A DNA stretch of 64,000 nucleotides from Boswellia sacra (Eukaryota; Streptophyta; Magnoliopsida; Sapindales; Burseraceae). Below the pieces are notes generated by a model. The model was not told where the DNA came from, searched no databases, and saw only the letters and a program-made list of their open reading frames with translations. The position numbers and the translations under genes are program-made. The stretch is from assembly GCA_013180625.2 (NCBI GenBank), contig SNVD02011059.1, forward strand, positions 186,001 to 250,000, read 5' to 3'. Below are positions 1 through 12,210 of this stretch, in pieces. Each line of letters starts with the position of its first letter. Position 1 is the stretch's first letter.

Positions 1-1082
1 CTAAAACAATCATAAAAAATGGTGATAAGGCAATGAAATGCAATAAATAGAGTCATGCCTGACTCTATGCATCGCTTGTGTTGTTCGCACTTAAATAGAA
101 ATGCCCAGCAAAATATAAGTGATGTGAATTTCACACAAGACTTTAAGAAATGCTTGAAAACATATATGGCTACTTCAAAAAAGTTTGACAGAAAATGGTT
201 TGGACTTATTGACACCTACATTGTGGTTCTAATGAATGGGTAAAAAAGTCCATGAAGAACATCATAATTGGGCTGAAACTTTTTTCCATGGTCATTTCAT
301 AGCTGGTATGCAGAGTACTCAAAGATGTGAGAGCATGAATTCAAACTTAAAATGATTCCTCCAGTCTAAGATCAAATTGTTTGAGTTCGTTGTTCATATT
401 GACAGATTATTGTCAAGGTTAAGAAACACTGAAGTGAATGATGACCACGAGTCTTTCAACACTCATCTAGTTTTAAGCACACATCTTCATAATTATGAGG
501 AACATGCTACTGAGGTCTATACAAGGAATGTTTGAGGGTTTACTAATAATTGATTCATCAGTTTCTGAAGGCAATAGGAGAATTTACCACATCACCAAAT
601 TTATGCAAAGTCAAAGCATGTGGACAGTTGTGTATCATGCATCAAGTACTTCTATTTTTTGTTTGTGTAAGTTATATAAGACAACTAGTATACCTTGTAG
701 CCACTCATTTGCAGTTATGAAGGCAGAACATTTAACCCACATTCCGGTTTCTATGATTATGTCATGGTGGACAAAATCTTTCAAAGTTAGAAACATGGAA
801 ATCTCGACTCGTCTACCATAGCAGCAAACTATTGAAACAAGATATGGCACATTAGCGACTGAATGCAAAAGCATGTGCCACTTTGCATCACAAAATTCTA
901 TTGGCTTCAATGAGGCAAAACGAGACATTCTAAGGATGTAAGATTTGATGAAAAATGAGTCTACTTCATTTGTTATAATTAGTGATCGTACACAAACAGG
1001 TGGAACCACTATTCAAGACCTAATTAAAGTGAAGGCTAAAGGAGCTTATCTCCAAACAAGCAAGATGGTGGAAAGCAAAGGC
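1..1082 (+). repeat. Direct repeat, left copy (identical to 6466-7547)
   Basis: Row-by-row comparison shows the same sequence as 6466-7547 at an offset of 6465 bp, with no mismatch found. The identity stops sharply after 1082, and the left limit is outside the window. Confidence 0.9.
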
Positions 1083-1110
1083 TATTCACTCGAAAGCTAT
1101 CATGTTTTGC
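1..1110 (+). pseudogene. FAR1-related (FRS) pseudogene, copy 1, 3' part only
   Basis: This is the 3' part of a FAR1/FHY3-related gene (transcription factors domesticated from MULE transposases); the 5' part lies left of the window. It opens inside the transposase domain (DGDKAMK, as in FRS proteins). Around 640-790 a SWIM zinc-finger-like stretch reads CLCKLYKTTSIPCSH and then IPVSMIMSWWTKSFK, matching the FRS C-terminal pattern. Stop codons and frame changes break it (for example near 55, 243 and 820), so no intact protein can be made. Positions 1-1082 match 6466-7547 with no difference seen by eye. After 1082 it diverges abruptly and lacks the C-terminal zinc-knuckle tail that copy 2 has. 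Confidence 0.85.
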
Positions 1111-2600
1111 TTGTCTTTTAGTAAGTGAAAGGAGTCTGCCACCGCTTGACAACGACCACGTACCAAATGAGAATAGAAAAACAAATAAAAGACGACAAAA
1201 AACGATTAGATCGATTTTAACCAAATAACAAAATTCAAGATAATATTTTTCTTTTCTCATCACATTACATCATTGGAAAATTTTCTTCGAGGTCATTAAG
1301 GTTTCAAAAAACTGAGACATATATCCAAAATTTAATGGCAGTAGTTATATCCAACACTCGTGATTACATACACATCAAAGTAACCTGTAAATAATAATTA
1401 TAATTTAAATATAACCAACTTTCAAAGTTTTCATGAAAAAATAAATCCTAGTTCTATTTTAGTGTTTCTTCAAATATTGAATTGTCAAGTAAATAAGATG
1501 TTAAATTGTTAAGTTGGTTTATTTTATCACTCAATAGTGTTTCTAACATTATGTTAGGTTGTTAAACGATACTACAATATTCTTGTCTAACAATGTGTCA
1601 AATGCACTGCTATACATTTGGGTGGTATGCTTGACATTAAATTCTTGCCTACCAATAGGTTTCTGAGTATGATCATTTGACCTGGATATCCTCATATTGA
1701 AGTAATTAAAGCTTCGGATCGAAGCAGTAAAATTTAAAATGCAATTGCTAATATAATGAGAAGTCATCGCTTTTCAATGTTTGCACAGCCTATTACGAAG
1801 ATAAAATAATGATACTGATAACATCCTTTTTATCCTATTAATTAAAATCTAGAATTAATAAAGCAATTTATATAACATTATTATGTTTACAAATTTCTTT
1901 TAGTCTTTTTCTTCCGGTTATAATATGTTATAAAGAGTTCATGATGGGCGCAAGCTGTCCATACAAAAGTTGAGATTGTCATGACGAGAGGGGCATTGTT
2001 TTCACTTTCAAGTTAAGTATGAAAAACCTCTTAAAATCCTTCATATGGATTCGATTTTTAATTTTGTTTAATATGACAAATGGCATGGATTAGAATTTAT
2101 ATATTAAGATTAAAATCAGTTAAAGAAATAAAATATTTATGTCATTTGAAGACTAGACCTTCAACTCTGGGATCATATAAGAATTGTTTGAAATAGAAAG
2201 CACATGAGGAAATTAAAATGAATGTGTATGTATGAAATCAAATATACATGCAAAATTAATATATGAATTATTTTTTGCATATTTTCGTGAGTATATAGTA
2301 CAATATAAAATGAAAAAAGTAATTCTACAAATCCTAAATTGGTATCAAAGTTCATTGGTGATCAAATCCATGAGAAATGAATTTCATTCTACTTTACTCC
2401 AATGTCTTTCAAGATTTATCTTTACATTGTGGATGATCTATTTTAATCTATTTTAATCTGAACAGTTGTCAAAACTATCATATTTCTTTTAATATTAAAT
2501 AGGTTGTAGTGCAAAATAATTATACAACTACTCAACCCTTTTTAAGTTTTGACCAATTAATCATTATCTTTCAGTTACTTATATACCGTAGAGATTAACG
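1083..2600. other. AT-rich stretch without a recognisable gene
   Basis: No coding signal or known repeat was recognised between the end of the FRS fragment and the LTR-like sequence. Open frames here are short, AT-driven and unlike any family I know. It is probably old transposon-derived sequence. Confidence 0.5.
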
Positions 2601-3127
2601 TTAAAGCTAATAGTTGAGATGGTTAAATACTGTTAAACACAAGACAAGCTACATGAGACGAAAATTTTTGTGAAGTTGGATCAAAAACTTCCACCTAAAT
2701 TTGGGAATATACCCATTTAGTCAGGAGAAATGTGCATAAACAGAATGGTTCTAGTAGTTCTAACAGGTTACTTAGCATCCAAATGGGAGGTTAAAAGATG
2801 TATATTTGGTTCAAAACATAACAAAGATGTGATGCAGTACCCCCACCAAATGGGTACTATAAATAGTTTTATCTGGTTAGTATTTTAATATTTTGTTTTA
2901 TGTGTTTGAGTAAGAAACACACGATTTTTAGCCTAAGGAAAGAAACAAAAGTAATATGTATAGTTTCATTCTAGGAAGGATATATAGTTGAGAAAGAAAC
3001 AAAATTTTAATTAAATGAAACTTTCTCTTAAGAACAGAGGCATCTTGCTTCTTACTTAGCTTAGGCTTATCTTTAATTTCTCTTCTTCCATTAATCTATT
3101 TTCTATTATTCTGTCACTGTATCAGAG

Positions 3128-3139
3128 TGGAATCAGAGC
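3128..3139 (+). other. Retrotransposon primer-binding site (tRNA-iMet type)
   Basis: TGGAATCAGAGC differs by one base from TGGTATCAGAGC, the complement of the 3' end of plant initiator tRNA-Met. It lies 9 bp before the gag ATG. Confidence 0.75.
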
Positions 3140-3147
3140 CCGGTGTG

Positions 3148-4440
3148 ATGGCTAGCAAGGGAGATAGCAATACCCAGGCCATCGGTGGGAATCGAAGTCT
3201 AGAGGATCTATAGACATCTTAGACCAATCTAGAGCAACGAGTCGATGCAATTTCGAAAGCTCTGCACCAGATTCTTGAGGTTTTAGGTGAGGTGAAACCA
3301 AATCTTAGAAACCAAGAAGACAAAAAACCACAATGGGGTTCATCCTTCTGTGGTAGGTGTTCATGACCAGAGGAGAACTCGACGACAAGATCGATCAACT
3401 CAACCTGAGTTTTCTGAGTCTGATGATGGAGAAATTCAACATTGGAGGCATGAGTTTGATGATTTTGACACTAATGAAGAGGTTGAGCAATTCAACATTA
3501 GACAAGGTTCGCATGATTATCGCTTGAAAATTGATATCTTATATTTTCATAGACAGCTCTGTAATGGAGATTTTCTTGATTGGTTACAAAAGGTTGATAA
3601 CTTTTTTGAATATATGGAAGTTCCAAAGCATAAATAGGTCACTCTTGTTGCTTATAAGCTAAAGGCTGGTGCCTCTACTTGGTGGGAGCAATTGCAACAC
3701 ATTCGTCGTCAAGATGGAAAAGAGAAGGTTCGAACATGGGCAAGCATGAAACAATTCGATATTTGCCTGCAGGTTATGAACAAATATTTTATCAACAATA
3801 CCAACATTATCGCTACAAGGTTCGTTCAGTGGATGAATATGCTACACAATTCTACCATCTCAGTGCCCGAAATAATTTCAAAGAGTCTGAAGGACAACTT
3901 ATGGTAGATTTATTGGTTGGTTAAGGGAAACCAATGCAAGAGAAGTTAGAATTGAAGACCATATGGTCTTTATCTAAGGCAGTTAGTTTGGCAAATCAGG
4001 TAGAGCAACAATTGATCAAAAGTTCCAAACGTAGTTACTCGCAAAAGAAATTTTCTATTGAGCATGGAGTGCGCCACTATCACACTACTTAGAGCTCTCA
4101 TGTGAGCTCCCTTCAACACCAAATCTAATAGAGACCAAAGCTACAGGTAAATAACCCATCCCACCACCCATTCATAATAATCCCTATGCTAAACCAATGC
4201 CCATAAAATGTTTCTGGTGTAACCAACCTGGTCACCATTCTCATGAATGTCCATCTCGACGATCAATGCATTTGGTTGATGGTAATGAGAGTAAAGATAA
4301 TTTACAACTGGCAATAATTGATGAAGATGAATTTGAAGGGGCTAAAATTGTACTGGGTGATGAAGGTGGTGTGCTAGTTTGTATTTTACAAAAGCTTTTG
4401 TTGTCTCCTAGGCAAGCTAACAATTTTCAAAGGCATCTAA
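3148..4440 (+). pseudogene. Degenerate gag polyprotein (Ty3/gypsy-like)
   Basis: The frame opens at the ATG at 3148 and hits a TAG after about 20 codons. The retrotransposon gag domain follows in pieces: GDFLDWLQKVDNFFEYMEVP, then (after a stop) LVAYKLKAGASTWWEQLQ, then in another frame YLPAGYEQIFYQQYQHY and SVDEYATQFYHL. A CCHC zinc knuckle, CFWCNQPGHHSHEC, sits at about 4210-4250 and is followed by an acidic DEDEFEGAKIVLGDEGG stretch typical of the region before the protease. At least two stops and two frameshifts make it non-functional. No pol follows. Confidence 0.85.
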
Positions 4441-5385
4441 ATGAATCTTTTGAATCCATACATCAAAATCTAGTCATCTTGAAGTTTACCTACAAATGTC
4501 TATCCTCATTGACACTGTCGATATTGAATAATCTCTTTGCACGCTCAATATCTGAATTTAAAAAGGCTCCTAGGTATTTTAATTTTCTTGACATATAATT
4601 TTAATTCTTAAATTTGTAATTGTAAGTTTGCATTTCATTGTCTTGTTATTCTAGTTTAATTAGATTCATTAAATTGACATTTTTGAATTACTTTTTCTAT
4701 GAACAGTAACTGTTCGATAAAATGCCGAACTATATATTAATTATTTGTTTATTATATTTTTTATTATTTTGTGAAGATATGAAAGCTTTGTAATGATATT
4801 TATAGCCATGTTTGCTAGGAGTAATAATAGGTGATTTTTGTTTTTAACTTTTTTTTTCTTCTCATGATTTCATAGATTGTCGTCACTGTAGTTTCGCCCC
4901 ATCATAACTTGAATGGAATAGGTTGAAGAACCAAAAAGTGACTTAGGAAATGTATAGGGTTTAAATTGTGTTAGGTTCAAATGGTGTCATAGGTGGTTGT
5001 ATGCTTGTGGGTGGGTCAGTGTAATCACGAGTTTGTCACCTATGTATCATATATGTTAATTATGCAAAGTCTTTTATGATGTTAAATGAAACTAGGTGGC
5101 AACTAGTAAATAACTATGCATTTGTTATAATTAGTTGTAGGTCTGAATCTTTGATAATTTTTTATTTTAGTACTTTGCAAAGAGATTGATAGGGGTAGAA
5201 TCTATTCGATTCTTATTATCCTTTTTTTAATTCACTTTGTCTGATTATGCTTCATTATTTATATTTCCATTAATAAGTTTATAATCATGTCTATTTGTTG
5301 TTTTTAAATTTTTTGGTTGCACAATCGCTTGTTTTTTATTTTAATGTGTTGAAAAAAAAATACATATTATATTCTTATTTATTTT
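4441..5385. other. AT-rich spacer, no gene recognised
   Basis: Lies between the retrotransposon remnant and FRS copy 2. Its right end, with a T-rich tract then TTTTTTGGTAG at about 5382-5392, looks like an intron 3' splice site, so part of this stretch may be a 5' intron of the FRS gene. Confidence 0.4.
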
Positions 5386-7870
5386 TTGGTAGAAATAATC
5401 TTAAAAATGTCTGAAGAGTATATTGAAGGTACTCTTATTTTTTACCTGAATGATGATTACATTCCTGAGTTTGATCCTGTACAGAGCACTAGTGTGGAAA
5501 AAGATATTTCTGACATTCAGCTTAACTCAGATGAACCAACAGATGGTAAGGATATCTTAACATCTCAAATTTCTTCCTTTCATGGTGGCATTAATCAACT
5601 AGAAAAATCTAATGTGGTTGGTATGGAGTTTGAATCTATAGATGAGGTAGAGTCTTTTTATTCTCAATACTCTAAGGCCATGGGGTTTAGTATAAGGAGA
5701 GATACCCTTAAAACAAAAAACAAGCAAGGCCAAATCACAGTGAGAAGGTGGGTTTGTTCAAAACAAGGGTATCAACTATCAAAATGGCTTGATAGAACTG
5801 ATAGGATCCGTCAACCTAGATCAATAACAAGACAAGAATGTAATGTTGCATTCCGAGTTTGTTTGGATCGAGCATTTATGAAATATGTTACAAAGGACTT
5901 TGTTGATAGTCATAATCATGAATTGGTGTCTCCAAATCATGTTGCGATCACATTGACTCATTCAAGACTCTAACTTCATAATAGCGAAATCTCTATATTG
6001 CGTTGGGATTAAGACATCTTAGGTAATGGAGTATATAGTTGATCAATCTGGAGCCTACAAAAAGGTTGGTTTCATTCATAAGGATTTACAAAATCGACTA
6101 GACACTAGTAGCCATAAAAAAATTAAAGATACTGACTTTAAGTCAATTATTTCATACTTGGTATCTAAACAGAAGATTGATTCAAGATTGTTTTTTCGGT
6201 ACACAATTGATGAAAGAAAATAGACTTGCAGATCTATTTTCGTACAATAGTGGTTCAGGTATGATTACCATTGCTTTGAATATGTTTTTTCCTTTGATTC
6301 TACATATAAGAAAAAATGCATATGACATGTCGTCAGTTACTCTTGTTGGTTGCAATCATCATCGAAGGACAACAATTTTTGGGTTGGCATTACTATCTAA
6401 TGAAATAGTTGATACATATGTTTGGCTCTCAAAGACCTTTTTTGCTGCAGTCGATAATAAAAAACCTAAAACAATCATAAAAAATGGTGATAAGGCAATG
6501 AAATGCAATAAATAGAGTCATGCCTGACTCTATGCATCGCTTGTGTTGTTCGCACTTAAATAGAAATGCCCAGCAAAATATAAGTGATGTGAATTTCACA
6601 CAAGACTTTAAGAAATGCTTGAAAACATATATGGCTACTTCAAAAAAGTTTGACAGAAAATGGTTTGGACTTATTGACACCTACATTGTGGTTCTAATGA
6701 ATGGGTAAAAAAGTCCATGAAGAACATCATAATTGGGCTGAAACTTTTTTCCATGGTCATTTCATAGCTGGTATGCAGAGTACTCAAAGATGTGAGAGCA
6801 TGAATTCAAACTTAAAATGATTCCTCCAGTCTAAGATCAAATTGTTTGAGTTCGTTGTTCATATTGACAGATTATTGTCAAGGTTAAGAAACACTGAAGT
6901 GAATGATGACCACGAGTCTTTCAACACTCATCTAGTTTTAAGCACACATCTTCATAATTATGAGGAACATGCTACTGAGGTCTATACAAGGAATGTTTGA
7001 GGGTTTACTAATAATTGATTCATCAGTTTCTGAAGGCAATAGGAGAATTTACCACATCACCAAATTTATGCAAAGTCAAAGCATGTGGACAGTTGTGTAT
7101 CATGCATCAAGTACTTCTATTTTTTGTTTGTGTAAGTTATATAAGACAACTAGTATACCTTGTAGCCACTCATTTGCAGTTATGAAGGCAGAACATTTAA
7201 CCCACATTCCGGTTTCTATGATTATGTCATGGTGGACAAAATCTTTCAAAGTTAGAAACATGGAAATCTCGACTCGTCTACCATAGCAGCAAACTATTGA
7301 AACAAGATATGGCACATTAGCGACTGAATGCAAAAGCATGTGCCACTTTGCATCACAAAATTCTATTGGCTTCAATGAGGCAAAACGAGACATTCTAAGG
7401 ATGTAAGATTTGATGAAAAATGAGTCTACTTCATTTGTTATAATTAGTGATCGTACACAAACAGGTGGAACCACTATTCAAGACCTAATTAAAGTGAAGG
7501 CTAAAGGAGCTTATCTCCAAACAAGCAAGATGGTGGAAAGCAAAGGCGTTGTAGGTACTGTAAACAGACTGGCCATACAAAGCGATCATGTAGACATGGC
7601 AATAATGAGTTCACAAATTTTTTTCCTGAAAACAGAACAAGTACATCTTTTGAGCATATGCCGCATACAACAAGTAGCTACAATAATAATGTTTTCCAAT
7701 TTGACGAGTCTGCGCAGTCTTTACCACAAGTTCAATCATTTTCGCTTCATAGTTGGTATGGACAAAATAATGATGAATTTTCCTTTGACAATGACAATAC
7801 ATATATTGCACAATCAAGTCCATCTAAAGATAGTGGTAAATTTCAATGGTGGGGCCACAACACATTGTTA
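5386..7870 (+). pseudogene. FAR1-related (FRS) pseudogene, copy 2, near full length
   Basis: All FRS modules appear in order. The FAR1-type DNA-binding domain is at 5620-5950 (FESIDEVESFYSQYSKAMGF, CSKQGYQ, SHNHELVSPNH). The MULE transposase core is at 6250-6520 (LVGCNHHRRTTIFGLALLSNE, DGDKAMK). The SWIM finger is at 7105-7250, and a C-terminal knuckle, RCRYCKQTGHTKRSC, is at about 7546-7590. The likely start is the ATG at 5407. It is dead: TAA at about 5971, TAG at 6019, TAG at 6221, plus frameshifts near 6220, 6250-6320, 6510-6710 and 7286. FRS genes act in far-red light signalling, or are still transposase genes of MULEs; which of these this was cannot be told. Confidence 0.88.
6466..7547 (+). 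repeat. Direct repeat, right copy (identical to 1-1082)
   Basis: This is the right-hand partner of the 1,082-bp repeat and sits inside the near-complete FRS pseudogene. The shared inactivating stops show that the copies split after the gene had already died. Confidence 0.9.
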
Positions 7871-8624
7871 GTTCATATTCATCATGAATTAATTCATACA
7901 TTATTCTATTTTATGTATTTTTTTAATTTACGTATCCTCTATTTATTTCCTTTTTGTGTTGTTTATTGCAGTTGAACAACAATTCGTGATGAGTTTGATA
8001 GTAAACGGAGTGCTTTCTATCTAATTATGAATAATCTTATTATTCTACTTATGAAAATAGTGGAACATTGTTTAAAATTCTTATTTTTCCAAAAAACTTT
8101 TCATAGTCTTGATTCAACTTACATGAGATCAGACTCAATTTTAAACTTATGTTTCATGGTATTTGTAATCAATAGTATGCTTTTGTTTTTTACTTGTTTA
8201 TGTAAATTTAATTATTATTAGTTGATTTTTTCTCGTAGTTAGTATAGATTAATCATACTTAAAAGTAACATTTCTTTTCCTTTCGATGATTGTTTATTAG
8301 CACTTAATGATTTTGAAAATGTGTATAATTAGTTATACTTGGCATGTAAGGATTTTCAATTTTTTATTTATTTTAGTACAAGATTGCCATGACTTAATTC
8401 TTTGAATTTTTAATTCATTGTAGCCAAACAAAAGCTTCATGTACACAAGACTCAAAAAATTAAATCATTTAAAATACTTAAAACTATAAATTAATACTTA
8501 CAAGACTCCAAAAAATAAAATAAAGCACATTTGGATGAAAAAACAAATATGAACCATTACTAAATAAACAAATATTTAGTCCCACAAACAATTTCCTTAA
8601 TAAAGTTTATATCATCATTTTTTC
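7871..8624. other. AT-rich spacer between FRS and Ulp1-like pseudogenes
   Basis: Presumably the FRS 3' region. No convincing coding or repeat signal was found. Confidence 0.4.
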
Positions 8625-10100
8625 TTCAGTTGCTTTCTACTACACTTGTTGATAGAGTTTTCTTTCGTGTCTTGTTCGATTGTGTTACCGATAAGGATTG
8701 CTTCGCCAATTAGGTCATCTTATCATAATAAGCACATGCACAGGGTACTATAAGTTCCTTCTCTTGATTTGCATCGCAATTAAACAATTGTAATGCCAAC
8801 TACAAACATTCTGTATCAGAATGGTACTATAATATTTATATGTAAAATAAAAATATAAAAAAGATTAAGATTAAATCAATGATTTGAAAATATAATAATG
8901 GTTTTATCAAACTAGTAATTATATATATACTAATATCAAATTTTAATATTAAATAAAATATTGATAATGAAAATTACAAAAAATCAAAGAGAATGAAAAT
9001 TTGATGGATTGCATACCTCATGTCCGAGTGTTGTATGAGCATATAGTGACTCCATAAATTTAAATTTCTTTGTGCTTGTTTACTTGGAACCACTTTGAGA
9101 TTACAAAATTTAAATTTATTCCCAAAAGCAGTTGTGATTCCATTTTGAAGCACGATATCAAGAGAATGTAACTGAAAGCAAATGACAAATAATATTACTT
9201 ATTGTGACATACAATATGAATGATTTTAAAAAATGAACAAACAAGATTAAGCTATTAAGGATTACTTACTAATGATTTAGTTTGTCCTATACAATGGGCC
9301 TTTTTTGTTTACTTTGCAAAGAATACTATATTTCTACAATTTTTTCACTGACAAGAACCATTGCCATAAACCAATATTGTGTTGGATCGTGTATAGGCAT
9401 AAAAATCTATGCATATGAAATTCATGTATTTTTGTAACACGTTAATTATAAAAATACAATCAAAAATTTTTTGGAAATTCGCCAATGCAATCATGATCAA
9501 ACAATTCTTAATAATTTAATTTAAATCTAACATTTTCACAATGATAATAGCACTCATGAAATTGTTGAGCGCGACCTAAGATGCTACTATCAATTTTTTC
9601 ATATAATACCATTTGCTGAAAAATATGAAGTAATTATAATAAGTAAGAAACACATCATTGGTAATAAGGAGAAAAAAAATATAAACTGCTTAAAAAAACA
9701 TGCTTTTGAATATAAGCAAATGATGAAAACAATACTACTTATGGTGTATCTTGTGGGTAAGGACCATGAAAACTTTAATGTTGATTCCTTCATTCACTCA
9801 AAATGTGTATGATACTCAACAAACATACAAATTATCTGGAATAAATACCGATAAACAATAATTATGAGCAATTATTTCCACTCAAAATGTATGATTATTG
9901 TTGAGAACAAACCATTACCCACCCCAATACCAACTAATCCATATTGTTGTAGGGTTAGCATATCGTGTCGATTTCCAAAATCATCACCTATTTTGACAAA
10001 TCGTTTCACTGCCTGAAATTTAAAAAAATTAAATTTTAGTAAGAAAATGGTACATTTAAATTAATATTTAATCATAAAAAATGAGACGGAACATAAAATA
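8625..10100 (-). pseudogene. Ulp1-like transposon gene, 3' half (C48 protease-like)
   Basis: Read on the minus strand, several exon-like pieces are flanked by splice signals. A piece begins at 10012 after AATTTCAG (AVKRFVKIGDDFGNRHDML). A piece at about 9410-9300 reads IPIHDPTQHYWFMAMVLV, resembling the catalytic-His strand of Ulp1/SENP cysteine proteases. A piece at about 9170-9015 reads SLDIVLQNGITTAFGNKFKF, then VPSKQAQRN, where the family has its Gln and DCG motif; I do not see the expected Cys. A lysine-rich tail ends near 8625. Plant transposons carry such Ulp1 genes (for example KI-MULEs). With in-frame stops and no catalytic Cys it is probably dead. Its 5' half lies at 16628-18260 beyond the nested retrotransposon. 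Confidence 0.6.
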
Positions 10101-10105
10101 CATAC
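10101..10105. repeat. Target-site duplication CATAC (left)
   Basis: CATAC directly precedes the LTR's TGACAC end and matches 16623-16627. Confidence 0.9.
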
Positions 10106-11497
10106 TGACACATCCGAAAAAGGATTGTCTTCCAAGTATAGGAGTGTCAAAGTAATAAACCCGGTGAGACCGGGGTCGATCCACGAGGAAGAGGATTTTA
10201 GCGCTACAAACTATAAAGTAAACAAATATGATATGGATGATTCAAAGGGATGGCAAGATAATATCAACAAGTATGAGTAAAGAACAAATTCTTAAACAAT
10301 AAATAAGAATAACACAAGCGAATTCACACAATAATAATGAGAGCTAAGGTTAGGGGATCCGCCCTTGATATTTCGAATAAGGATAAATAACCCATTTTAA
10401 TTATATGAATTATATTTGTTTCGTTACCAATATTTATACCACTACTTGTAAATGGGTTCAAGCATCCAATGTGCCAATCTCTATATGTCGATAAAAAATC
10501 AAGGTTGCTAACTATATTCGTGTCGGTAAGGAAAAACCATACGATATCTAGAAAGGATCCAAGCATTTGATGTACCAAGGATTGTCTACAATGGATCAAG
10601 ACCTCCACTTTACGAGTGGTGTCAAGATTGATTAAGAAAGTAAATATAAATCACATAAAATAAACAACATAAGATTATGATAATTGAGCACATATTAAAG
10701 AGTTAGAGAATCCTTACTCTCATATCAAGGGTTTCACCTTTTCACCTTAGCAAGAGAGAAATTAGCAAGACATTATAAGAGAAAGAACACAAAATGCAAG
10801 AAAAAGGAAATTCATTAATAACATTAAAACACAAGAGAGAAACACAATACAAGATTCCAGCAAAGGCCAAGATGTTCCAGCCAAGGCCAAGATGCCCTAA
10901 TGGGTCACAAGGCACCTCTATTTATAGATACATTCAGGGGCAAACTTGTCAAATTATAAAGGAATAATTGTCAAATATTAGATGCACCAACTTTGACAAT
11001 TGGGGTAATTAGGTGAACCGACTTTGACCACCGATTTTGACCTTGAATTATTGTGAATTTTAATCACATGTCTTCATGAAAGTCGTAGATATTTCTCTTA
11101 GCTTTCTAGAACATCTTCATTTATACGATTTGGATATGTATTCTGAGAGATATGATCAAAATACTAAGGCATGGTCAGGCTAGGCCGAAACTGCAGATGG
11201 GTTCACTTCAAGCCCATTTTTGGTCCACTAAGAGCCCGAATTTGATGATGCTTCTGAAATACAATCTTGTAGATAATTTAATCAGCTTTCCAAAACATTA
11301 ATATTTGCACCATTCTAATCTATAAATAGAGAGTTATGCCCATTTTGCCGAATCTGTAACAAAACCAAAATTAAGAGGAAGTTAATTCCAAAGATATAAA
11401 GACTACAAATATGCTTAAGTTAAGGAATTTAATGACACTATTAATGCAATATGATGAACTTAGTTCTTATTAAACATATATATTTAAGTGTTCATCA
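10106..11497 (-). repeat. LTR (3' LTR in element orientation)
   Basis: Starts TGACACATCC and ends GTTCATCA on the plus strand. On the minus strand a TATAAATA box is at 10919-10926, placing U3 to its right. Confidence 0.9.
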
Positions 11498-11510
11498 CAC
11501 CCCCAACCAG
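11498..11510 (-). other. Polypurine tract
   Basis: The minus strand reads GGTTGGGGGTG immediately before the 3' LTR begins with TGATGAACAC. This is the expected place for plus-strand primer formation. Confidence 0.8.
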
Positions 11511-11779
11511 CTTATTGCTAGTCCCTAGCAATTAAAGCGTTATTATTTAGAAGTGATTTATAGAATTTTACATCCAAAGTGGTCATTATTGCACTCTCCT
11601 TGATTTTATCCAAATAAATAAACTCTCAACCGTTTTTTTTTTATGACTCATGTACCCTTCAGTCAAGATATCAATAAACCTTCTTTTTGTGCTCAGTCAA
11701 CACATCACTATGGGGCTTATTAGAAAGAAGCGATATCGGTTCTAATATTTGTTAAGGCTAACAACCTTAGGTAGGGGGC

Positions 11780-12210
11780 ATTTATTCATTTTATATATAT
11801 ATTTTTTTTCTTTTTTTCTTCTTTTTTTTCTTTCTTTCTTTTTTTTTTTGAAGGAATGCATCTTTAACCCATGTAGCGAGCCTTAGGCTAATGACTCCTA
11901 GACCAGTTGGCCTTAGGGCATTAGGTGTTAAGACACCCCTTCGAGCTTAACGACTCGGGTTGCCGATGCTTTATTTTTGCTTAAAAACTTGTGGATAGTG
12001 TAATGTTCAATCCCATTAAGCTTTCTCCTTAATCCATGTAGCGAGCTTTGGGCCAATAGCTCCAAGACCAATTGGTCTTAGGGTATTAGGTGTTGAAGCA
12101 CCCCTCGAGCTTAATTGCTCGAATTAAGGAGGCTAAGAGACCAAACTTATCCACAATTACTCTCTTTTTTTTACCCTTTTTTTCTTTCACTTTTTTTTTT
12201 TTTTACTTTC
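11780..12210. repeat. Internal duplicated motif with T/C-rich tracts
   Basis: A sequence of about 95 bp (ATGTAGCGAGCCTTAGGC at about 11870) recurs about 166 bp later (ATGTAGCGAGCTTTGGGC at about 12036), each followed by the same TTAGG...ATTAGGTGTT block. Long T/C tracts lie at about 11800-11850 and 12160-12205. It belongs to the non-coding 3' interior of the retrotransposon. Confidence 0.75.

Larger units (their letters stand above)
2600..4440 (+). mobile_element. Truncated LTR retrotransposon: probable LTR, PBS and gag remnant
   Basis: A TATAAATA box (2858-2865) lies in a probable 5' LTR whose left edge I cannot fix without the partner LTR. It is followed by an initiator-Met-type primer-binding site (3128-3139), a gag start (3148) and a decayed gag ending in a CCHC knuckle. 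The gag resembles plant Ty3/gypsy elements. Sequence after about 4440 no longer resembles protease or pol, so only the 5' third survives. Confidence 0.7.

Noticed and set aside
1036..1263. Short minus-strand protein of 75 residues after the FRS fragment
   Set aside because: It overlaps the end of the duplicated FRS segment and spans its breakpoint; no family resemblance.
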